Below the pieces are notes generated by a model that saw only the letters and a list, made by a program, of their open reading frames with translations, was not told the origin of the DNA and did not search any database. A stretch of 5,563 bases of DNA from contig JALUVW010000131.1 in the NCBI GenBank assembly GCA_027020105.1, positions 1-5,563 of the forward strand, in the 5' to 3' direction. The position numbers and the translations under genes are program-made. Shown here one piece after another: positions 4,162 to 5,563 of the stretch (positions are counted from its first letter, which is position 1; every line of letters starts with the position of its first letter). The DNA is from Candidatus Falkowiibacteriota bacterium. GTDB lineage: Bacteria > Patescibacteriota > Patescibacteriia > Patescibacteriales > SZUA-104.

Positions 4162-5415
4162 ATGAAGGATAATATAATTGCCGGTTTGGATATCGGCTCA
4201 AACGCGATCAGATTGGTGGTCGGACAGCGCGCGCTTAACGATGATGGCGAGCAAATGCAAGTAATCGGGGCGATAGAAGTCGCTTCGGAGGGCATCAGCA
4301 AGGGCGCCGTTAACAGTATTGAGGACACGACTTCGTCTATTTCGGCCTGCATGGAAAAAGCCGAACGCTTGATTGGCGTGCCCGTTGATAAAGTTTGGGT
4401 AAGCATAAACGGTCCGCACATAAAATGCGAAAAGAGCCGAGGAGTGGTGGCGGTGGGGAAAAGCGACGGCGAGATTACCGAAGATGACGTTGAAAGGGCG
4501 GTGGAAGCGGCGCAAGCGATGTCCGTTCCGCCCAATTATGAAATCTTGCATGTTATTCCGATTAAATTTACCGTGGATAACCAAGAAGACATCAGGGATC
4601 CGATCGGTATGACCGGAGTGCGGCTGGAAGTGGAGACCTTGGTTATCCAGGGCTTGTCTTCGCAAATTAAAAATTTAACCAAAGCGATTTACCGCACCGG
4701 AATTGACATTGAGGATTTGGTCTTGTCCCCCTTGGTCGCGGCCGAAGCCGTTATCGGCCCCAAGCAAAAAGAGCTTGGAGCCGCCTTGATAAATATCGGA
4801 GCGTCAACAACAAGTTTGGCCGTGTTTGAAGAGGGCGAGCTTCTCCATGCCGCGGTTTTGCCCGTCGGCTCCGAACACATCACCGCCGATGTGGCAATCG
4901 GGCTCAGATGTCCGATTAACTTGGCGGAACGCATCAAAACCGAATACGGCAGCGCGGACCCCGGCAAGTTCGCGAAAAAAGACGAAGTCAACATAAAGGA
5001 TTTGATTGAAGAAGAGGGCGCGGACGGAGTGGCGGAAGAAGTGTCCTTGAAGTACATAGCCGAAATCATTGAGGCCAGAGTGGAAGAAATTTTTGAAAAA
5101 GTTGACGAAGAGTTGAAGAAAATTGAACGGTCGGGAATGCTGCCGGCAGGAGTGTTTTTGACCGGCGGCGGAGCCAAGCTCACCGGAGTGGTTGACGCGG
5201 CCAAGAAAACTTTGCGTTTGCCGGCTTGCTTGGGATCCAACAAAAACGTCGGCACCGTGATTGACAAAGTCAATGATTTGAATTTTTTAACGGCCTTGGG
5301 ACTTGCCGCCTGGGGCAGCCAAAAAAGCGAAGCCGGAATAAGAATTCCGGGAGGCGCGGCGATTGAAAAATCGGTTGAGAAAGTAAAGAAATGGTTTTCG
5401 TCTTTAATGCCGTAA
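4162..5415 (+). CDS. ftsA: Cell division protein FtsA
   Basis: FtsA is the actin-like protein that ties FtsZ filaments to the inner membrane and recruits later division proteins. The 417 residues are full length. The phosphate-1 loop is IAGLDIGSNAIRLVVG (6-21, D10). An FtsA-specific 1C domain occupies roughly 85-165, which separates it from MreB and PilM. Phosphate-2 is INIGASTTSLAVF (210-222), where the usual Asp of IDIGGGT is Asn (N211) and the glycines are replaced by Ala-Ser. The adenosine motif is GVFLTGGGAKLTG (330-342). The C-terminal amphipathic membrane helix is KSVEKVKKWFSSLMP (403-417), joined by a short linker. ATG at 4162 puts the first strand right at the N-terminus, as usual. 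ftsA has its own promoter 65 bases upstream, and a perfect -35 box starts after it, so the next gene (probably ftsZ, not in the window) may be transcribed separately. Identity is secure. Confidence 0.97.
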   Translation: MKDNIIAGLDIGSNAIRLVVGQRALNDDGEQMQVIGAIEVASEGISKGAVNSIEDTTSSISACMEKAERLIGVPVDKVWVSINGPHIKCEKSRGVVAVGKSDGEITEDDVERAVEAAQAMSVPPNYEILHVIPIKFTVDNQEDIRDPIGMTGVRLEVETLVIQGLSSQIKNLTKAIYRTGIDIEDLVLSPLVAAEAVIGPKQKELGAALINIGASTTSLAVFEEGELLHAAVLPVGSEHITADVAIGLRCPINLAERIKTEYGSADPGKFAKKDEVNIKDLIEEEGADGVAEEVSLKYIAEIIEARVEEIFEKVDEELKKIERSGMLPAGVFLTGGGAKLTGVVDAAKKTLRLPACLGSNKNVGTVIDKVNDLNFLTALGLAAWGSQKSEAGIRIPGGAAIEKSVEKVKKWFSSLMP

Positions 5416-5469
5416 GCCAAACATAAATCAACAAATTTTAACGTAAATCCGGAAACAAAGTTTAAAAGG

Positions 5470-5512
5470 CGCGAAACAATCGGCGCGACAAAAAAAGAGG
5501 GGGTGTTTCGCG
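5470..5512. other. GC-rich hairpin downstream of ftsA
   Basis: CGCGAAACA (5470-5478) and TGTTTCGCG (5504-5512) are an exact 9-bp inverted repeat around a 25-base loop that holds a purine run (about 5489-5503). A nested alternative, CGCG-GATT-CGCG (5509-5520), overlaps its right arm. No T-run follows, so this is not a standard intrinsic terminator for ftsA; it may be a 3' stabilising hairpin or a protein-binding site. 5416-5469 holds nothing I recognise. Confidence 0.45.
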
Positions 5513-5520
5513 GATTCGCG

Positions 5521-5547
5521 GGGCTGTATAAATTTTTTATACACCCT
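5521..5547. other. AT-rich hairpin before the next promoter
   Basis: TGTATAAA (5525-5532) pairs exactly with TTTATACA (5536-5543) around a three-T loop. A C-C mismatch and a short GG/CC base extend the stem. It ends three bases before a TTGACA box. It could end the ftsA transcript, but no T-run follows on the + strand. It could equally be an operator for the next gene. Confidence 0.4.
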
Positions 5548-5550
5548 AAT

Positions 5551-5556
5551 TTGACA
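5551..5556 (+). promoter_or_regulatory. Consensus -35 box, promoter cut by window end
   Basis: A perfect TTGACA lies 136 bases after the ftsA stop. With 17-base spacing its -10 would begin at 5574, outside the window, so only half of the promoter can be seen. By common gene order the gene it serves may be ftsZ; that is a guess. Confidence 0.4.
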
Positions 5557-5563
5557 GTATTGT

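Noticed and set aside
4689..5420. A 243-codon open frame on the minus strand across ftsA.
   Set aside because: It is the mirror of the ftsA codon pattern, its product is Ser/Ala/Pro-rich without a recognisable motif, and it lies wholly opposite a well-conserved gene.

Overview
The window looks like core chromosome from a Candidate Phyla Radiation (Patescibacteria, most likely Parcubacteria-type) bacterium. The reasons are the gene set (a sigma-region-4/HARE-type protein, a membrane-anchored T4SS-accessory-like protein of a kind I associate with CPR genomes, then ybeY, dgkA and ftsA), short proteins, AT-rich spacers between moderately GC-rich genes, and no Shine-Dalgarno at any of the five starts. 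I cannot place it more finely than that. All five genes are on the + strand and cover most of the window. I see no tRNA, rRNA, CRISPR array, insertion sequence or transposase.

Layout. 1-124: a strong promoter with an extended -10, then a very AT-rich, pyrimidine-rich leader. 125-1339: a 404-residue DNA-binding protein with a sigma-70 region 4 at the N-terminus and winged-helix/HARE-HTH modules behind it, but no sigma region 2. 1340-1605: a 266-base intergenic stretch with a small hairpin, a second extended -10 promoter and a GC-richer leader that can fold into a long imperfect hairpin. 1606-3102: a 498-residue protein with one N-terminal membrane segment. It resembles the region found in front of the ATPase domain in CPR VirB4/TraD-like proteins, but here it has no ATPase. 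3161-3565: ybeY, probably translated from a leaderless mRNA. 3566-3720: a large AT-rich inverted repeat with a GC-rich hairpin set into one arm. 3721-4086: dgkA-type lipid kinase. 4162-5415: ftsA with its own promoter. 5416-5563: a spacer with two hairpins and, at the very end, a perfect TTGACA that is probably the -35 box of the next gene, which I would guess is ftsZ.

How the genes may work together. ybeY (rRNA maturation), dgkA (undecaprenol/diacylglycerol kinase, lipid carrier supply for the wall) and ftsA (membrane anchor of the division ring) form a growth-and-division cluster. The two upstream genes each have their own promoter and are probably separate units. Three promoters share a near-identical 11-base element (TGTGGTAAAAT, TGTGGTATAAT, TGTGTTATAAT), and the first gene has a looser version, so extended -10 recognition seems to be the common route of transcription here.

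Best candidates for something undescribed: the sigma-4/multi-winged-helix protein, the long hairpin (or small overlapping ORF) in the leader at 1487-1605, the ATPase-less T4SS-like module, the His-to-Asp change at the third metal ligand of YbeY, and short GC-rich words shared by the spacers at 1355-1385 and 5469-5516.
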